This document shows, one piece after another, positions 27,360 to 36,699 of a stretch of DNA of 64,000 bases; positions within the stretch are counted from its first letter, which is position 1; every line of letters begins with the position of its first letter. Origin of the DNA: Erwinia billingiae Eb661. Its GTDB lineage: Bacteria; Pseudomonadota; Gammaproteobacteria; Enterobacterales; Enterobacteriaceae. Position numbers and translations under genes: made by a program. The notes beneath the pieces are model-generated. The model was not told the DNA's origin. It saw only the letters and a list, made by a program, of their open reading frames with translations, and ran no database searches. Location of the stretch: the NCBI RefSeq assembly GCF_000196615.1, contig NC_014306.1, positions 558,001 to 622,000 of the forward strand, in the 5' to 3' direction.

Positions 27360-28505
27360 ATGCGTAACTGGTCTTTGATCTCTGCCGTGTCTGTCGCGTT
27401 GATGGCGACGGTTCCCCTGGTGGCACAGGCGCAGTTTGCCTGGGTCGGCACCTATAATCCCAATGGTGAAGGCCTTTACCGCTTCCAGGTTAACCCGGCC
27501 GACGGCGCGCTGAGTGGCAAAACGCTGGTCAGCCAGCTGGCCAATCCGGCGCAGCTGACGGCGGATGCCAAAGGCAAGACGCTGTATGTTGCCAGCGAGA
27601 GCGAGAAGGGCGTGGTGGTGGCGTATGCCATTGCCGCAGATGGCAGTCTGAGCAAGCTGAATGAAGTCAGTACCCACGGTGCAGGACCGGTTTACCTGTC
27701 GCTGACGCCAGACGGTAAATTCCTGCTGGTCGCCAACTATGTCAGCGGCAGCAAAGCGGTGCTGCCGGTGCTGGCCGATGGTCGCCTGGCGGAGGCCAGC
27801 GACACGCAGCAGGATCAGGGACCGGCAGGCGCCGCCAAACCGGCAGCCGCCGTTGAGGGCAGCTTTGCGGTCAGCGATCATAACGGCCCGCATGCCCATA
27901 TGATCGCCACCGATCTGAGCGGTAAGTTTGTCTTCTCCACCGATCTGGGGCTGGATCGTATCTATCAGTACCGACTCAGTGCCGATGGCAAGCTGCAGCC
28001 GAATACGCCGGCCTGGATCCCGGCTTCGTCAGCCGGTGCCGGACCCCGCCACTTTGTCTTCCATCCCGACGGTCATTCGGTTTATTTGATCAACGAAGAA
28101 GCCTCGACGCTGACTCACTATCTGCTGAACCGCAAAACGGGTACGCTTAGCGAAGCGGCGACCGTCCCGGCGCTGCCTGCGGGCTACAAGGGCACCAGCT
28201 TTGCCGCTGGCCTTGTGATCGATAAGGCCGGGAAAAACCTCTATGTCGCCAATCGCCTGCATAACAGCATTGCGCATTTCGCCATCGAGGCCAACGGCAC
28301 GCTGACGCAGAAAGACGATGTCTGGACGCGCGGCGATTACACGCGCACCTTGACGCTGTCTCCAGATGGTAAGACTCTGTATGCCATGAATCAGCGCAGC
28401 GATAACATCACCCGTTTCAAGGTGGATCCCGCGAATGGCGCCCTGTCGTTTACCAACGACTACACCGCGGTTGGGGCTCCGTCTCAACTGGTGTTAACGC
28501 CGTAA
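27360..28505 (+). CDS. Exported lactonase-family beta-propeller protein
   Basis: 381-residue secreted protein of the 6-phosphogluconolactonase-like (lactonase, seven-bladed propeller) family. Unlike cytoplasmic Pgl it has a clear signal peptide (MRNWSLISAVSVALMATVPLVAQA), so it acts in the periplasm on an unphosphorylated sugar lactone. Blade-type repeats are visible: WVGTYNPNGEGLYRFQVNPADGALS, LYVASESEKGVVVAYAI, PVYLSLTPDGKFLLVANY, HNGPHAHMIATDLSGKFVFSTDLGLDRIYQY, GAGPRHFVFHPDGHSVYLINEEASTLTHY and RTLTLSPDGKTLYAMNQRSDNITRF. AGGA precedes the start. Its place between the enzymes and the regulator suggests it opens the lactone form of the substrate before uptake. Confidence 0.82.
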   Translation: MRNWSLISAVSVALMATVPLVAQAQFAWVGTYNPNGEGLYRFQVNPADGALSGKTLVSQLANPAQLTADAKGKTLYVASESEKGVVVAYAIAADGSLSKLNEVSTHGAGPVYLSLTPDGKFLLVANYVSGSKAVLPVLADGRLAEASDTQQDQGPAGAAKPAAAVEGSFAVSDHNGPHAHMIATDLSGKFVFSTDLGLDRIYQYRLSADGKLQPNTPAWIPASSAGAGPRHFVFHPDGHSVYLINEEASTLTHYLLNRKTGTLSEAATVPALPAGYKGTSFAAGLVIDKAGKNLYVANRLHNSIAHFAIEANGTLTQKDDVWTRGDYTRTLTLSPDGKTLYAMNQRSDNITRFKVDPANGALSFTNDYTAVGAPSQLVLTP

Positions 28506-28513
28506 TTATTCAG

Positions 28514-28533
28514 GGGCCGACGCTGTTCGGCCC
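28514..28533 (+). terminator. Weak hairpin between the lactonase and regulator genes
   Basis: GGGCCGA (28514-28520), loop CGCTGT, TCGGCCC (28527-28533); no T-run, so readthrough into the regulator gene is likely. Confidence 0.4.
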
Positions 28534-28565
28534 TCTGCTTCCGCCCCGCAATCACAGGATAAAGA

Positions 28566-30476
28566 GTGAGATTCCCAAACCAACGCCTTGCCCAACTGTT
28601 CGATCTGCTTCAAAACGAGACGTTGCCTCAGGATGAACTGGCGCGACGTTTTGACGTTTCCACCCGCACCGTCCGCACCGATATCACCACCCTGAATGAG
28701 CTGCTGGCCGATCACGGCGTCCGTCTGGTGTTAAACCGGGGCGAGGGCTATCAGCTGAAAGTGGATGATGAGGCGCTTTACCGCCAGCTGCAGGATCAGT
28801 CACCGTCACATCTCCGCGTGCCGCGCACCTCCGCCGCCCGCGTACACTATCTGTTAACCCGTTTTCTCACTTCAGCTTTTTCCCTGAAGCTGGAAGATCT
28901 GGCTGATGAGTGGTTTGTCAGCCGCGCCACGCTACAAAGTGATATGGCTGAAGTGAGAGAGTGGCTGGGGCGTTACCAGCTGGCGATTGAAACCAAGCCG
29001 CGTTACGGCATGAAGCTGTTTGGCAGCGAAGTGGCGATGCGTACCTGCCTGACCGATCTGCTGTATAAAATCGCCCAGGAAGACAGCGAAGATCCGTTGT
29101 TGAATCTGGAAGCGCTGAACAGCGGCATGTTAGGCACGCTGCAGCCGTTGCTGCATCAGTGCTTCAGCCGCTTCCATATCCGCATGACCGATGACAGCGA
29201 GTTCTATCTGCGGCTGTATTGCGCGGTCGCGGTCAGGCGCATCAGCGAAGGCTATCCGCTGTCTGATTTCAGCGCGGAAGACGTCGATGAAGACGTGCGC
29301 GATGCGGCGCGGCATATCATCAACCTGATGCGGCCAATCACCGGCAAGGCGATCTCGCCGTCGGAAGAGGCCTATCTGCGGGTGAATATCGCGGCACGGC
29401 GCGTCGAGGAGATTGCGCCCAGCGCCATCAGCCCGGACGACGGTGAGGCGCTGGTGGATTACATCCTCAGCTATATCAACAGCCACTACAATTTCAACCT
29501 GCAGAACGATCCCCAACTCCGCGCTGACCTGCTGACGCACATCAAAACCATGATCACCCGCGTTCGCTATCAGATAAATATTCCCAATCCGCTGCTGGCC
29601 AATATCAAACAGCACTACCCGATGGCGTATGACGTCACGCTGGCTGCGGTCTCCAGCTGGGGCAAGTACACGCCTTATGTGATCAGCGAAAACGAGATTG
29701 GCTTCCTGGTGCTGCATATCGGCGTCGGTCTGGAACGCCATTACAACGTCGGCTATCAGCGGCATCCGCAGATCCTGCTGGTTTGCGACACCGGCAATTC
29801 GACGGTGCGGATGATCCAGGCGATGCTGACGCGGAAATATCCGCAAATCGTCCTCAGTCATATCGTCTCGCTGCGGGAGTACGAACAGAAGCAGAGCATC
29901 GAGGAAGATTTTGTCATTTCTACCGCGCGGCTGAGCGAGAAGGATAAGCCGGTGGTGGTGATGTCGCCGTTCCCGACGGAATACCAGCTGGAGCAGATTG
30001 GTAAGCTGGTGCTGGTGGATCGCACCCGGCCTTATATGCTGGAAAAATACTTCGATGCCAGCCACTTCCGCATCATCGACCAGCCGATGACCCAGGCCGA
30101 ACTGTTCCAGACCCTGTGCCAGCAGCTGGAGCAGGAAGGGGTGGTCGACAGCGATTTCTGGCCGTCGGTGGAAGAGCGTGAAGCGATCGTCAGCACCATG
30201 CTGGGCGAGGGCATCGCACTGCCGCACTCCCTTGGCCTGCTGGCGAAGAAAACCGTGGTGTACACCGTGCTGGCCCCACAGGGCATTGCCTGGGGAGAAG
30301 AGACCGCCCACGTCATTTTTCTGCTGGCGATCAGCAAAACGGAATACGAAGAGGCGATGGCGATCTACGATCTGTTCGTTACTTTTATGCGCGAAAGGGC
30401 GATGACCCGGCTGCGGGACAGTGGCGATTTTGCCAGTTTTAAAGCGGTGGCGATGGACTGTTTAAGTCGGTTGTAG
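28566..30476 (+). CDS. BglG/MtlR-type PRD transcriptional regulator with EIIB- and EIIA-like domains
   Basis: 636-residue PTS-responsive regulator of the preceding cluster. Order: N-terminal HTH (about 5-60; LPQDELARRFDVSTRTVRTDITTLNELL), second Mga-like HTH (about 90-145), two PRDs (about 165-280 and 290-395), an EIIB-like domain with LLVCDTGNSTVRM (Cys407) and a mannitol/fructose-type EIIA domain with EGIALPHSLG (His554, the family phospho-histidine). It lacks a sigma-54 AAA+ domain, unlike Salmonella DgaR. Start is GTG at 28566, six bases after AGGA. It probably activates the cluster when its substrate flows and general PTS phosphorylation changes. The presence of His554 ties the cluster to PTS phosphotransfer. 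Confidence 0.85.
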   Translation: MRFPNQRLAQLFDLLQNETLPQDELARRFDVSTRTVRTDITTLNELLADHGVRLVLNRGEGYQLKVDDEALYRQLQDQSPSHLRVPRTSAARVHYLLTRFLTSAFSLKLEDLADEWFVSRATLQSDMAEVREWLGRYQLAIETKPRYGMKLFGSEVAMRTCLTDLLYKIAQEDSEDPLLNLEALNSGMLGTLQPLLHQCFSRFHIRMTDDSEFYLRLYCAVAVRRISEGYPLSDFSAEDVDEDVRDAARHIINLMRPITGKAISPSEEAYLRVNIAARRVEEIAPSAISPDDGEALVDYILSYINSHYNFNLQNDPQLRADLLTHIKTMITRVRYQINIPNPLLANIKQHYPMAYDVTLAAVSSWGKYTPYVISENEIGFLVLHIGVGLERHYNVGYQRHPQILLVCDTGNSTVRMIQAMLTRKYPQIVLSHIVSLREYEQKQSIEEDFVISTARLSEKDKPVVVMSPFPTEYQLEQIGKLVLVDRTRPYMLEKYFDASHFRIIDQPMTQAELFQTLCQQLEQEGVVDSDFWPSVEEREAIVSTMLGEGIALPHSLGLLAKKTVVYTVLAPQGIAWGEETAHVIFLLAISKTEYEEAMAIYDLFVTFMRERAMTRLRDSGDFASFKAVAMDCLSRL

Positions 30477-30500
30477 CGGCAAGGAAGGCAGGAATAAAGT

Positions 30501-30528
30501 CCGCCCGTGCAGAGGGTTGCACGGGCGG
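30501..30528. terminator. Terminator between convergent regulator gene and dolP
   Basis: CCGCCCGTGCA (30501-30511), loop GAGGGT, TGCACGGGCGG (30518-30528). Perfect 11-bp stem; T-rich on the minus-strand side. Confidence 0.7.
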
Positions 30529-30535
30529 TTAGCGT

Positions 30536-31108
30536 TTACTTAAGAATAGTAAAGGCGGTGGTGACGTGCTTCACGCCGCTCACCCGGCTGGCAATATCAG
30601 CCGCGCTTTTCGCTTCAGTATCGGTCACCAGTCCCAGCAGGAACACTTCGCCGTTCTCGGTTGTCACCTTCACATTGGACGATTTCACCTGGTCGCTGGA
30701 CAGCAACTGCGAGCGTACCTTGGTGGTGATCCAGGTATCCGAAGAGGCGGTGCCGAAGCTGGCTTTGTCGCCGGTACGAATTTCGTTATACACCTCATTC
30801 GCGCCGTCGACACCCATGGTGATCTGCTTCGCACGGCTGGCGATATCCGCCGTTGGCGACTGGCCGGTCAGCAGGACTTTGCCCTGATAGGCCGTGGCGA
30901 CGATATGGGCGTCATTTTTAATCTGCTGGTCTTTGCCAAGCGCATTGCTGACGCGCAGCTCGAGCGTGCTGTCGTCTACCTGAGTCCCAACGGTACGTGG
31001 GTCAGTGGCGGATTTGGTCGCTACCGCTGCACTGCCAATCACCGCAGCCACACAGCCCTGTAACATCAGCGCGGTCAGTACCACGGCCAGAGTTGGTAAT
31101 ACCTTCAT
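30536..31108 (-). CDS. dolP: Outer-membrane lipoprotein DolP (YraP), two BON domains
   Basis: Outer-membrane lipoprotein that binds anionic phospholipids and localises to the division site; supports BAM activity and envelope integrity. 190 residues: signal peptide and lipobox LMLQGC (lipidated Cys19), BON1 (about 45-110; DSTLELRVSNALGKDQQI..HIVATAYQGKVLLTGQSP) and BON2 (about 120-190; DTWITTKVRSQLLSSDQVKSSNVKVTTENGEVFLLGLVTD). It follows diaA by 10 bases and ends the lpoA-yraN-diaA-dolP operon. Confidence 0.96.
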   Translation of the reverse strand: MKVLPTLAVVLTALMLQGCVAAVIGSAAVATKSATDPRTVGTQVDDSTLELRVSNALGKDQQIKNDAHIVATAYQGKVLLTGQSPTADIASRAKQITMGVDGANEVYNEIRTGDKASFGTASSDTWITTKVRSQLLSSDQVKSSNVKVTTENGEVFLLGLVTDTEAKSAADIASRVSGVKHVTTAFTILK

Positions 31109-31118
31109 TTAAGCTCCT

Positions 31119-31709
31119 TTAAACGTCCTGGTGGGGAAACAAGGTGTTATCGATTAAATCGCACAGGCAATTCACGGTTAACATGTGCATTTCCTGAATC
31201 CTCGCGCTTCGGTGCGAGGGGATGCGAATTTCCACATCCTGTGGTCCCAGTAAACCGGCGAGCTCGCCGCCGTCATAACCGGTAAGCGCGATGATGGTCA
31301 TGTCGCGCGTTACCGCTGCTTCTACGGCCTTCACAATATCACGGCTGTTGCCGCGGGTTGAGATGGCCAGCAGAATGTCGCCCGCCTGGCCCAACGCCCG
31401 GACCTGTTTGGCGTAAATCTCTTCATGCAGACGATCGTTACCGATGGCCGTCAGCAGCACGTTATCCGCACTCAGCGCGATCGCCGGCAGGCTTGGCCGC
31501 TCCGTTTCATAACGGTTGATCATGCTGGCGGCAAAATGCTGGGCATTGGCGCTTGAGGTTCCATTGCCACAGCTCAGAATTTTGTTGCCGTTCAACAGCG
31601 ACTGAACCATGGTCATCGCTGCATTGGAGATGGCATCCGGAAGCGCTTCTGCCGCGGCAATCTGCGTCTGAATACTTTCGGTAAAACATACTTTTATTCT
31701 TTCCAGCAC
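31119..31709 (-). CDS. diaA: DnaA initiator-associating protein DiaA
   Basis: SIS-fold homotetramer that binds DnaA and promotes its ordered assembly on oriC. 196 residues, nearly identical to E. coli: [69 protein letters not shown] and [35 protein letters not shown] prefer the GTG at 31709: it aligns with the E. coli start, gives 196 residues and lies 8 bases from AGG. A GTG at 31718 would add three residues but is too close to that site. Confidence 0.95.
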   Translation of the reverse strand: MLERIKVCFTESIQTQIAAAEALPDAISNAAMTMVQSLLNGNKILSCGNGTSSANAQHFAASMINRYETERPSLPAIALSADNVLLTAIGNDRLHEEIYAKQVRALGQAGDILLAISTRGNSRDIVKAVEAAVTRDMTIIALTGYDGGELAGLLGPQDVEIRIPSHRSARIQEMHMLTVNCLCDLIDNTLFPHQDV

Positions 31710-31741
31710 TTCATTCACCTGGTCAGTCGTTGGTGGAGTGT

Positions 31742-32134
31742 CTACTCCGCCGAAAAGGCATTGGGTAACCAGTCAACCTGGGTGCCGGTTATCGCAATCA
31801 CATCAAAACGGCAGTCTGCGCTATCCAGGCTGCTGTTGCGTCCCCGAAGCCACATCGCTGCGGCGCGCAGCAGCTTACGCTGCTTGATGCGGGTCACGCT
31901 GGCGGCGGCGCCACCAAACGCATCGCTACGACGATACCGCACCTCGACAAACACCCACGTCAGCCGGTCGCGCATAATCAGGTCAATTTCCCCGACGCGA
32001 TAGCGGACGTTGGCCGCCACAAAGGTTAACCCTGCGTGCTCCAGCAGGCGGCGGGCCTGAAGCTCATAGCCCGCCCCCGTTTGCTGGCGACTCAGTTTGC
32101 CGGAACGATTTGCCCCTGGCGATACTGGTTCCAT
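31742..32134 (-). CDS. yraN: UPF0102 family protein YraN (putative endonuclease fold)
   Basis: Conserved small protein with a restriction-endonuclease-like fold, linked in various bacteria to DNA processing; biochemical role not settled. 130 residues: [71 protein letters not shown] shows the PD-(D/E)xK-type E..GEIDLI..FVEVR arrangement. Its start lies inside the end of lpoA (43-base overlap), as in other enterobacteria, so translation is coupled. Confidence 0.93.
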   Translation of the reverse strand: MEPVSPGANRSGKLSRQQTGAGYELQARRLLEHAGLTFVAANVRYRVGEIDLIMRDRLTWVFVEVRYRRSDAFGGAAASVTRIKQRKLLRAAAMWLRGRNSSLDSADCRFDVIAITGTQVDWLPNAFSAE

Positions 32135-34170
32135 GTCAACTTCCTGTTGATAACACAGTCCTGAGTTGCGCTCAGGTTGCCGGTTTCCCCTTTCACCTGG
32201 AAGCCTGGCAGCTGGCGCATTTCGTTAAAGTGGTTTGCCAGTGTCCAGGCATCCACGCCCATGGCATACAAACGAACCAACGAGTAATCGTTGTTGAAGT
32301 TTTTAGCGGCCTGCTGCAGCAGGGCCGGGTTTGAACCGGACAGCAGCGGCGCATCGCTGAACTGCAGACCTTCCATCTCCAGACGGTAGTCCGGGCCGGA
32401 ACCGGCCTGGAAGCTGCGGGAGCTGGCATACATCTGCACCATGCTGCGGCTGCTGACGCGCATAGAGATCATCGGTTTGATCAGCGCCATTTCACCTTCG
32501 GTGGCCACAATGTAGACCGCGTCGACGCTGCCGCCATTGCCCGACGTTGCCGCCACTGGCTCGGGCTGCGTCGGTGCCGGAATGGTCAGCCCGGCAATGG
32601 TCACACCCTGCGGCTGAGCCGGTTCGGTGGTAATTGGCGTGCCGGTCAGTTGCAGGCCTGCACCGCTGTTGATGCCCTGCTTCAGTTCACCGGTCGAGCC
32701 AAACTGCTGTTGCAGTACGGTGCTGCCGCCCAGCTTCTGCCATTCGGTGGCGAACGCCTTGCTGACGCGGTCACCCAGCGAGCTGCGTGGCACCATCAGC
32801 AGTGGCGAGCGCTTGCCCTGATCCCACATATGATGAGCGGCATCACGGGCTTCGTCTTCAGGAGAAAGCGCAAAGTAGCAAAGATTCGGATGGTTCTGTA
32901 CCGACTCCGGCTCGTTCAGCGCAAGGATATTCAGCGGGGTTTGCAGTGAAGAGAGCTTCTCGACGTTGCTTTTGATCAACGGGCCGACCACCAGCGTGGC
33001 GCCATCTTTCTGTGCCTGCGCCAGCACCTGGTCAATCGGCTGGGTGCTGGTGTCATACACCTGGACCTGAGTTGCGCTCGACGGTGGCGCGGTTTGCGCG
33101 ACGTTGCCGGACTGAGCAGCAGGCTGCGCCTGAGCGGCATTGGCGTCTGGCGTCGCACTGGCGTTCTGATTAGCTTCCACTGGCGCTGCGGATGGGCTGA
33201 CCGCCGCGGCCGGATCGGCTGGATTGGTCGCCGCCGCCGGCTGTGCGCTGCCATCGGCGGCGGGTGTGCTGGCCGCGGCAGGTGCCGGGGCGGCCGCCTG
33301 GGTCAGCACGCCGTTTTTCGCGTCGTTAAAGCCTTTCTGAATGGCGTTGGCAAAGATCTGCGCCTGACCGCTTAATGGCAGCAGCAGGGCAATTTTACCG
33401 GTGGTCGACTGCTGGAAGTTCTGCACCTGGCTCAACGCCGTTGGCAGCATTTTCGCCGCCGGGTTAACCGGGTAGCGGGTCTGCCAGTCCTTCAGACCGG
33501 CTTTCAGCATGTCGGGATCGTTGCTGTTGGCCTTATACACGCTCAGCAAATCCAGCCAGCCTTGCAGCGTATTCTCGTCAGCGTTGATCACCATGTTGCT
33601 GACCTGAGCAGGCGACATCTGCACCAGCGTCTGCCAGGTGGCATCAATGTTCTTCTGTTTGTCGGCCGGATTGGTCAACAACGGCTCTTGCGCGATGTAT
33701 GCACGCAGCACGTCCAGCGAAGGACGACCCTGGTTCGCGGCAATCTGCAGCTGGTAGTAACGGGCCTGCTGCTCTTTCGATAACGCGCTAACATCAACCT
33801 GTTTTAACAGGCCCGCCGCGCCATTCACGTCCTGCTGAGTCAGCTTAACCTGCGCCTGTAACAGCAGCGCTTCCTGACGTTGGGTATCGTTTAACGTCTG
33901 CGGCAGACTGGAAAGCTGGTCGTTGGCCTGAGGGAACTTCCCTTCGTTGAGCAGCGCTTTGATTGCGAGTAATTGCCAGTCAACCTTGTTATCATCTGAA
34001 CTTTGCTGCATTTGCTGCAGATAATAGTCAGAGGTGCCTGTAGCTGCGCCTTGCACATTCGCCTCTGGCGTTTGCGGACCCTGGCTTGAACACCCCGCAA
34101 AGAACAGGGCGGCCAGTAGAACAGGCATGCAGCGTCCTGCTTTGTTATGAATGACTTTCGAAGGAAGCAT
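32092..34170 (-). CDS. lpoA: Penicillin-binding protein activator LpoA
   Basis: Outer-membrane lipoprotein that reaches through the periplasm to activate PBP1A. 692 residues: lipobox LFFAGC (Cys27), a TPR-like N-domain (about 35-255; [25 protein letters not shown]), then a periplasmic-binding-like C-domain starting [23 protein letters not shown] and including [52 protein letters not shown] and [19 protein letters not shown]. Inside the C-domain is a low-complexity Ala/Pro/Gln linker (about residues 285-360), longer and more Ala-rich than in E. coli. The ATG at 34170 gives the family start; the frame is open further upstream but that part runs into the rsmI gene. Confidence 0.94.
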   Translation of the reverse strand: MLPSKVIHNKAGRCMPVLLAALFFAGCSSQGPQTPEANVQGAATGTSDYYLQQMQQSSDDNKVDWQLLAIKALLNEGKFPQANDQLSSLPQTLNDTQRQEALLLQAQVKLTQQDVNGAAGLLKQVDVSALSKEQQARYYQLQIAANQGRPSLDVLRAYIAQEPLLTNPADKQKNIDATWQTLVQMSPAQVSNMVINADENTLQGWLDLLSVYKANSNDPDMLKAGLKDWQTRYPVNPAAKMLPTALSQVQNFQQSTTGKIALLLPLSGQAQIFANAIQKGFNDAKNGVLTQAAAPAPAAASTPAADGSAQPAAATNPADPAAAVSPSAAPVEANQNASATPDANAAQAQPAAQSGNVAQTAPPSSATQVQVYDTSTQPIDQVLAQAQKDGATLVVGPLIKSNVEKLSSLQTPLNILALNEPESVQNHPNLCYFALSPEDEARDAAHHMWDQGKRSPLLMVPRSSLGDRVSKAFATEWQKLGGSTVLQQQFGSTGELKQGINSGAGLQLTGTPITTEPAQPQGVTIAGLTIPAPTQPEPVAATSGNGGSVDAVYIVATEGEMALIKPMISMRVSSRSMVQMYASSRSFQAGSGPDYRLEMEGLQFSDAPLLSGSNPALLQQAAKNFNNDYSLVRLYAMGVDAWTLANHFNEMRQLPGFQVKGETGNLSATQDCVINRKLTWNQYRQGQIVPAN

Positions 34171-34233
34171 ACTGTATCCAGTGATGTTTTTTTCTAAGAT
34201 GCTCAATATTAAATCGGCAATTCGGATCACACA

Positions 34234-35091
34234 ATGAAACAACGCGATGATATTTCTGCCAGCACGCTCTATATCGTTCCAACCCCGATCGGTAATCTGG
34301 GCGATATCACCCAGCGTGCGCTGACGGTGCTTGCGGGCGTCGATCTGATCGCAGCGGAAGATACACGTCATACCGGACTGTTGCTACAACATTTCGCCAT
34401 CAATGCGCGCCTGTTCGCATTGCACGATCATAACGAACAGTACAAAGCCGAAACGTTGATTGCCAGGCTGCAGGAAGGCCAAAGCATCGCCTTAGTTTCT
34501 GATGCCGGCACGCCGTTAATCAACGATCCTGGCTACCATCTGGTGCGTCGTTGCCGTGAAGCCGGTATCCGCGTCGTTCCACTGCCTGGCGCCTGCGCCG
34601 CGATCACAGCATTAAGCGCAGCGGGGTTACCGTCCGATCGATTCTGTTACGAAGGATTTCTACCGGCCAAAAGCAAAGGACGTTGCGATACGCTTCGCGA
34701 GCTGGAACAGGAACCGCGCACGCTAATCTTTTACGAATCCACCCACCGTCTGCTGGAGAGTCTACAGGATATGGTGACGGTTTGGGGACCGGATCGCTAT
34801 GTTGTGCTGGCCCGCGAGATCACTAAAACCTGGGAAAGCATTCAAGGCGCGCCGGTGGGCGAGCTGCTGGCCTGGGTTCTGGAAGATGAAAACCGCCGTA
34901 AAGGCGAGATGGTATTGATTGTCGAAGGTTTCCACGCCGAGGAAGACGCGCTGCCGCCGGAAGCACTGCGCACCCTGGCGCTGTTGCAGAAGGAGCTTCC
35001 GCTGAAAAAAGCCGCGCAATTAACCGCCGAAATCCACGCTGTGAAAAAAAATGCGCTGTATAAATACGCTCTGGAGCAGCAAGAGGGGTGA
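34234..35091 (+). CDS. rsmI: 16S rRNA 2'-O-ribose C1402 methyltransferase RsmI
   Basis: SAM-dependent tetrapyrrole-methylase-fold enzyme that methylates the ribose of C1402 in the decoding centre of 16S rRNA. 285 residues with [83 protein letters not shown] and a C-terminal basic segment. Divergent from lpoA. Its stop codon region overlaps the rnpB promoter. Confidence 0.96.
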   Translation: MKQRDDISASTLYIVPTPIGNLGDITQRALTVLAGVDLIAAEDTRHTGLLLQHFAINARLFALHDHNEQYKAETLIARLQEGQSIALVSDAGTPLINDPGYHLVRRCREAGIRVVPLPGACAAITALSAAGLPSDRFCYEGFLPAKSKGRCDTLRELEQEPRTLIFYESTHRLLESLQDMVTVWGPDRYVVLAREITKTWESIQGAPVGELLAWVLEDENRRKGEMVLIVEGFHAEEDALPPEALRTLALLQKELPLKKAAQLTAEIHAVKKNALYKYALEQQEG

Positions 35092-35116
35092 CAAATCGCG
35101 CGGGATCCCCTATTAT
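35088..35116 (+). promoter_or_regulatory. Promoter of rnpB
   Basis: -35 GTGACA (35088-35093), 17-base spacer, -10 TATTAT (35111-35116), 8 bases before the RNA 5' end. The -35 overlaps the rsmI stop. GC-rich discriminator follows. Confidence 0.75.
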
Positions 35117-35123
35117 CCGCGCC

Positions 35124-35620
<497 letters not shown>

Positions 35621-35630
35621 CATTCAAATA

Positions 35631-35656
35631 AAAACCCCGCTTCGGCGGGGTTTTTT
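35631..35656 (+). terminator. rnpB terminator T1
   Basis: AAAACCCCGC (35631-35640), loop TTCG, GCGGGG and six T residues. Confidence 0.92.
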
Positions 35657-35739
35657 GCTTTGTGGCCGATGAATGACTGTCCACGACGCTTTTTATGAAA
35701 AGAAAGCGGCTTAACGGTCAGCTTCAACTCATTCAAATA

Positions 35740-35764
35740 AAAACCCCGCTTCGGCGGGGTTTTT
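35740..35764 (+). terminator. rnpB terminator T2 (repeat copy)
   Basis: Same CCCCGC-TTCG-GCGGGG hairpin with a T-run, in the second tandem repeat. Confidence 0.9.
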
Positions 35765-35821
35765 GCTTTGTGGCCGATGAATGACTGTCCACGACGCTTT
35801 TTATGAAAAGAAAGCGGCTTA

Positions 35822-36091
35822 AGGAGGAAGTCAGTTTTGAGTAAACACTAAACCCCAGGTTTAGTGTTTACTCAACCTCAGGTTGAATGCGCTTAGGCAA
35901 CCCTATAGAATAAGCGTACTGCAAGAGCATTCGCAGGGGGCGTCAACCAGTAATTGGCCTTCTGTGCCGGGCAGTCAGATGACTGGTCATCTGCCGGGTA
36001 GTTACGACGTCAGTCGGTTTCTGAACCCTATGTGCTAAGGAAATGCTGCGGCTACCAACACATTCCTCTAAAGGCGCTTTTAGCGCCTTTT
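35822..36091 (+). other. ORF-free structured region ending in a strong terminator (possible small RNA)
   Basis: 270 bases with no gene. It holds a perfect 18-bp inverted repeat with a 3-base loop (TTGAGTAAACACTAAACC 35837-35854 / 35858-35875), an overlapping TCAACC-TCA-GGTTGA hairpin (35872-35886), an 8-bp stem CAGATGAC-TG-GTCATCTG (35976-35993), and a plus-strand terminator at 36070-36093. No tRNA or known RNA family is recognised. Confidence 0.45.
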
Positions 36092-36093
36092 TT
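36070..36093 (+). terminator. Strong plus-strand terminator without an obvious upstream gene
   Basis: AAAGGCGC (36070-36077), loop TTTTA, GCGCCTTT (36083-36090), then TTT. Nearest upstream transcription unit on this strand is rnpB. Confidence 0.8.
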
Positions 36094-36556
36094 ATTTAAG
36101 TGTGCCAATCAATACCCCGTGTGCTCTCCGGCTTGTGTACGCCGTCACCACAACATAAATCCACCCTGAATCAGTCTCAGGTGCCTCTCTGGGTTCAAGT
36201 ATCACAATACCTAATGATGACTTCAAAACTGTCGGCCTGTGTTTCCCACCAGGATGATTAAACTCACAATAAATTGCTGAACCGGGCCGGATGATATCCC
36301 GTACAAAACGCACCACATCGTCAACCGTGGTATAGCCTAATCAGGTCAGTTCAGTTTGATGCTCAGCCCATATGTGACGAACGCCAAACCCTCTGTTGGG
36401 GCCGGTATGCCTGCCAGCACACAGGAAAATCTCACCGGCAGGAATAACATCACCCTGCGTATTAATTTCGGGAATCCTACCATAACATTCAAGCCCGTCA
36501 GGATGGGCTATCGCGCTGTTGGGAGACCCGACAACGCCAAATTCATTAAGAGGCAT
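36092..36556 (-). pseudogene. Small ORF interrupted by one in-frame TGA, possible BECR-type nuclease/toxin remnant
   Basis: Two open segments (36341-36556, 71 codons; downstream reopening to 36092) lie in the same frame and are separated by a single TGA at codon 72 (HQTELT-stop-LGYTTVDDVVRFV). Joined, they make a 154-residue protein starting MPLNEFGVVGSPNSAIAHPD, containing GFGVRHIWAEH and YVVVTAYTSRRAHGVLIG. The H-I-x-x-x-H helix, charged middle and final VVVTAY strand resemble nuclease domains of the BECR (barnase/EndoU/colicin/RelE) group found in polymorphic toxins and phage proteins; this is a weak, pattern-level resemblance. The ATG at 36556 follows AGGGA by 7 bases and an in-frame stop lies just upstream. 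No partner immunity gene is apparent. Confidence 0.5.
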
Positions 36557-36699
36557 TTGATGATCCCTATCAAAACCAAGGCAAGCATATTATCAGCAGA
36601 TGATCCCGGAGTGAAATGGCAGGCAGGTTCCTGATTTAACCCCCAGCTTCAACTATCATGGTGGGTACACTGGCAGCAGATTTTAATAAGGACATGGTT

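Noticed and set aside
34171..34371. 67-codon N-terminal extension of LpoA
   Set aside because: It would run antisense through the rsmI start, place the lipobox far from the N-terminus and is not found in the family.
36340..36345. In-frame TGA read as selenocysteine
   Set aside because: No selenoprotein-like context, no bacterial SECIS-type hairpin seen directly after it, and the protein is not a redox family. A nonsense mutation is simpler.
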